Source: Flavobacterium sp. HJJ
GTDB lineage: Bacteria > Bacteroidota > Bacteroidia > Flavobacteriales > Flavobacteriaceae
NCBI RefSeq assembly: GCF_015351475.1
Contig: NZ_JADKPR010000002.1
Span: forward strand, 62,001-126,000
DNA length: 64,000 nt
Direction: 5' to 3'
The notes below the pieces were generated by a model. It was given only the letters and a program-made list of their open reading frames with translations. It did no database searches and was not told the DNA's origin. The translations under genes and the position numbers were made by a program. This document shows, in pieces, positions 61,691 through 64,000 of the stretch (within the stretch, counting starts at the first letter, position 1; each line of letters starts with the position of its first letter).

Positions 61691-61698
61691 TATTTTTG
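61691..61698 (+). promoter_or_regulatory. -7 promoter box of the TPR gene
   Basis: TATTTTTG, TAnnTTTG match, ending 4 nt before ATG 61703. It supports that start against the ATG at 61679 and suggests a nearly leaderless mRNA. GGAGG, a rare purine run here, lies directly before the ATG. Confidence 0.6.
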
Positions 61699-61702
61699 GA
61701 GG

Positions 61703-62395
61703 ATGAAATTACTGCTAAGTATCTTTTTGTTGTTTCCGCTGCTGTTATTGTCCCAATCTTTTGAAAAGGGAGAAAAATTATTCATTGAAAAAAGATACGA
61801 TCAAGCACAGCCCATTTTTGAAAACTTCCTAAAAAGTAATCCAAACAATCTTAAAACGATAGAATATTTAGGTGACATCGCCGCATACCATAAGTCTTGG
61901 GACAAGGCTATTTCGTATTATAAAAAACTTAAAGTTACAAATTCTAAGGAGGCTGATTATTACTTTAAATATGGCGGTGCTTTGGCAATGAAGACTGCAG
62001 AAGTCAGTAAATTAAAAGCTTTGGGAATGGTCGGAGAAGTAAGGACTTCATTTGAAAAAGCGATCGAATTGAATCCGAAACATATCGAAGCGCGCTGGGC
62101 GCTGATTGAATTGAATCTGCAATTGCCCGGAATAGTTGGAGGAAGTGAGTCCAAAGCTATTAAATATTCGTCCGAATTAAGAGAACTCTCGCCAGTTGAC
62201 GGGTATTTGTCCCGCGGACATATCGAAGAATATTTTAAAAGGTATACTGAAGCCGAAAAGCAATACAAAAGAGCTATTTTGATAGGAGGTTCAAAGGTTT
62301 GCTATCAGGCATTGGCCGATTTTTATAAGAATAAAATGAAACAGCCTGATAAAGCCAATACGGTTTGGGAGGAATATAGAAATAAGAAAAAATAG
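61703..62395 (+). CDS. Exported TPR protein
   Basis: 230 residues with a signal peptide (KLLLSIFLLFPLLLLSQ) from ATG 61703. About four TPR-like units: SFEKGEKLFIEKRYDQAQPIFENFLKS, TIEYLGDIAAYHKSWDKAISYYKKL, SFEKAIELNPKHIEARWALIELNLQL and RYTEAEKQYKRAILIGGSKVC. Periplasmic scaffold of unknown partners. 39 bp before mpl on the same strand, so possibly co-transcribed with it. Confidence 0.88.
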   Translation: MKLLLSIFLLFPLLLLSQSFEKGEKLFIEKRYDQAQPIFENFLKSNPNNLKTIEYLGDIAAYHKSWDKAISYYKKLKVTNSKEADYYFKYGGALAMKTAEVSKLKALGMVGEVRTSFEKAIELNPKHIEARWALIELNLQLPGIVGGSESKAIKYSSELRELSPVDGYLSRGHIEEYFKRYTEAEKQYKRAILIGGSKVCYQALADFYKNKMKQPDKANTVWEEYRNKKK

Positions 62396-62434
62396 AGTTA
62401 TCGATCATTTGATAAAAAATATAAAGAACACTAA

Positions 62435-63790
62435 ATGAAAACACATTTCATAGCCATAGGCGGAAGCGCAATGCACAACTTGGCATTGGCATTACACAAC
62501 AAAGGATATCAGGTTACGGGAAGTGACGACGCTATTTTTGAACCTTCAAAATCACGTTTGGAAAAAAAAGGAATTCTGCCTGCTGAGCTGGGCTGGTTTC
62601 CCGAGAAAATTACTGCCGATATTGATGCTATAATCCTTGGGATGCACGCCAAAGCAGATAATCCCGAGCTTTTAAAAGCACAGGAATTGGGACTTAAAAT
62701 TTATTCGTATCCTGAATTTTTATACGAACAGTCCAAAAATAAAACCCGTGTGGTCATTGGCGGTTCTCACGGAAAAACAACGATCACTTCGATGATTCTG
62801 CACGTAATGCATTATCACAATATAGAAGTGGATTATATGGTAGGAGCACAATTGGAAGGTTTTGACACGATGGTACATCTTACCGAGGAGAATGATTTTA
62901 TGGTTCTTGAAGGAGATGAATATCTGTCTTCGCCAATTGACCGTAGACCTAAATTTCATTTGTATCAGCCGAATATTGCCTTGATTTCGGGGATCGCATG
63001 GGATCATATCAATGTTTTTCCAACTTATGATTTTTATGTAGAACAGTTTGAAATTTTTATTGAAAAAATCACAAACGGCGGAATTTTGGTTTACAATGAA
63101 AATGATTCTGAGGTGAAACGTGTTGCAGAGAAAGCTACAAATCCAATCCGTAAAATTCCTTATACAACACCAAAATACGAAGTGAAAGACGGAGTAACAT
63201 TGTTAGAAACTCCAGAAGGGCCAATGCCTATAGAAGTTTTTGGTGCGCATAATCTAAATAATTTGGCTGGTGCCAAATGGATCTGCCAGAATATGGGAGT
63301 TGATGAAGCTGATTTTTATGAAGCGATTGCGAGTTTCAAAGGAGCATCGAAGCGTTTGGAAAAAATTGCTGAAAGCAAAACCAAAGTAGCTTATAAAGAT
63401 TTTGCCCATTCCCCAAGTAAAGTTGCAGCAACGACAAAAGCCGTAAAAGAACAATATCCAAACCGTACCGTTGTGGCATGTTTAGAACTGCATACTTACA
63501 GCAGTCTGAATGCCGAGTTCCTTAAAGAATATGAAGGTGCACTGGAATATGCTGATGTTGCCGTGGTGTTTTACTCTCCTGATGCAGTAAAAATCAAGCA
63601 GCTGGAAGAAGTAACCTATGAGCAGATTGCCAAAGCTTTCAATAGAGAAGATCTGATTATTTATACCAATCCGGCAGCTTTCAAAGAATATCTGTTTAAT
63701 CTGAATCTTGAAAATGCAGCCTTATTATTGATGAGTTCTGGAAATTACGGCGGATTGAATTTTGATGAGGTAAAAGAGTTGATTTTATAG
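62435..63790 (+). CDS. mpl: UDP-N-acetylmuramate:peptide ligase (Mpl type)
   Basis: 451 residues. It attaches a recycled tripeptide to UDP-MurNAc in cell-wall recycling. Mur-ligase motifs: N-terminal HFIAIGGSAMHNLALALHNKGY (UDP-binding) then the P-loop IGGSHGKTTITSMI (about 108-121), VLEGDEYLSSPIDRRPKF and DHINVFPTYDFYVEQF, AHNLNNLAGAKW and DFAHSPSKVAATTKAV. The GDEY and AFAHSP-like site fit Mpl rather than MurC. Works in the same recycling route as anmK in this window. Confidence 0.93.
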   Translation: MKTHFIAIGGSAMHNLALALHNKGYQVTGSDDAIFEPSKSRLEKKGILPAELGWFPEKITADIDAIILGMHAKADNPELLKAQELGLKIYSYPEFLYEQSKNKTRVVIGGSHGKTTITSMILHVMHYHNIEVDYMVGAQLEGFDTMVHLTEENDFMVLEGDEYLSSPIDRRPKFHLYQPNIALISGIAWDHINVFPTYDFYVEQFEIFIEKITNGGILVYNENDSEVKRVAEKATNPIRKIPYTTPKYEVKDGVTLLETPEGPMPIEVFGAHNLNNLAGAKWICQNMGVDEADFYEAIASFKGASKRLEKIAESKTKVAYKDFAHSPSKVAATTKAVKEQYPNRTVVACLELHTYSSLNAEFLKEYEGALEYADVAVVFYSPDAVKIKQLEEVTYEQIAKAFNREDLIIYTNPAAFKEYLFNLNLENAALLLMSSGNYGGLNFDEVKELIL

Positions 63791-63814
63791 TTTATCAATT
63801 AGAAAATTAGATAT

Positions 63815-63846
63815 AATGTGCCAATTGTTTATACAGCTGGCACATT
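63815..63846. terminator. Bidirectional terminator between mpl and the DUF1287 gene
   Basis: Perfect arms AATGTGCCA (63815-63823) and TGGCACATT (63838-63846) followed by a T run, between convergent genes. Confidence 0.88.
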
Positions 63847-63848
63847 TT

Positions 63849-64000
63849 TTATTTTACATATTTAAAATGCCCGGCGATCTTATAAGCAAAGAGACAATCC
63901 TCTAAAACCTGCCCGTGTCCAACATTGTGAACTATCAGGTTTCGTTTTCCATCTTCTGATTTTTTATTCGTAATGATGCCTATATGGGGTAATTGTCCGT
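63849..64000 (-). CDS. C-terminal end of a DUF1287 protein (5' end outside window)
   Basis: The last 49 codons of a minus-strand gene: GQLPHIGIITNKKSEDGKRN, LIVHNVGHGQVLEDCLFAYK and IAGHFKYVK before the stop at 63849-63851. The HIGII...LIVHNxGxGxxLEDxLF block and GHFKY end are the DUF1287 family C-terminus. These proteins are NlpC/P60-like papain-fold hydrolases. The start lies beyond position 64000. Confidence 0.85.
   Translation of the reverse strand, partial: GQLPHIGIITNKKSEDGKRNLIVHNVGHGQVLEDCLFAYKIAGHFKYVK

Overview
The window looks like a chromosomal segment of a Flavobacterium-type bacterium (Bacteroidota, Flavobacteriaceae). The DNA is AT-rich and there are no purine-rich ribosome sites before most genes. 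Several genes are preceded by the Bacteroidota -7 box TAnnTTTG. The gene set is typical of flavobacteria: ExbB/ExbD/TonB, a Glu/Leu/Phe/Val dehydrogenase, anmK, a GbsR-type regulator, LytTR signalling, a remnant of a type IX secretion (T9SS) type B sorting domain, and many short palindromic intergenic repeats. I saw no rRNA, tRNA, CRISPR array, prophage or intact transposase.

Layout. 1-13.3 kb: a partial secreted protein, folC, exbB-exbD, then an accessory stretch (structured repeats, a Tat-signal Gfo/Idh/MocA oxidoreductase), tonB, a decayed GH78 rhamnosidase and a GH43 hydrolase, followed by the core genes for glutamate-type dehydrogenase, a chalcone-isomerase-like protein, anmK and an acyl-CoA dehydrogenase. 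13.3-21.4 kb: a Crp/Fnr regulator, an AhpD-like/NTF2/PNPOx group, an AraC regulator and a tight run YHS-DoxX-DinB-TANGO2-ATP-grasp-LysE, closed by a convergent acetyltransferase. 21.5-33.8 kb: SDR, a four-helix-bundle cassette with inverted-repeat ends, SprT-like, manC, an Mla-type ABC pair, glycosyltransferase, outer-membrane barrel, methyltransferase, KASIII-like synthase, gcvP and a UbiA-like membrane protein.

33.9-42.2 kb is the most unusual part. It starts with about 1 kb of repeats and an orphan small protein. Next comes a TPR sensor kinase with an overlapping LytTR response regulator. After that are three small signal-less proteins: a VWA protein, a protein with a lectin-like DNDWND calcium motif, and a DUF1842-type protein. 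Each of these three genes follows the same approx. 85-nt structured leader (two hairpins plus a GAAAAGCC...GAGTA core). Two of them also share a 214-bp duplicated upstream region, and the motif GCTAGCTA recurs in front of the kinase operon and both duplicated regions. I infer a small co-regulated system of possibly exported or surface proteins. I cannot match the leader to a known RNA class from memory.

42.3-64 kb is mostly housekeeping: M3 peptidase, purE-purK, hpt-adk, CNNM/CorC-type protein, obgE, a glycosyltransferase plus LpxH-like phosphoesterase, a 2,088-residue alpha-2-macroglobulin with an inserted TonB-plug-like domain, a second Crp/Fnr plus AhpD-like pair, a TPR protein, mpl, and the 3' end of a DUF1287 gene. 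A second, inverted copy of the 33.9-kb repeat lies at 51.2 kb beside the T9SS remnant.
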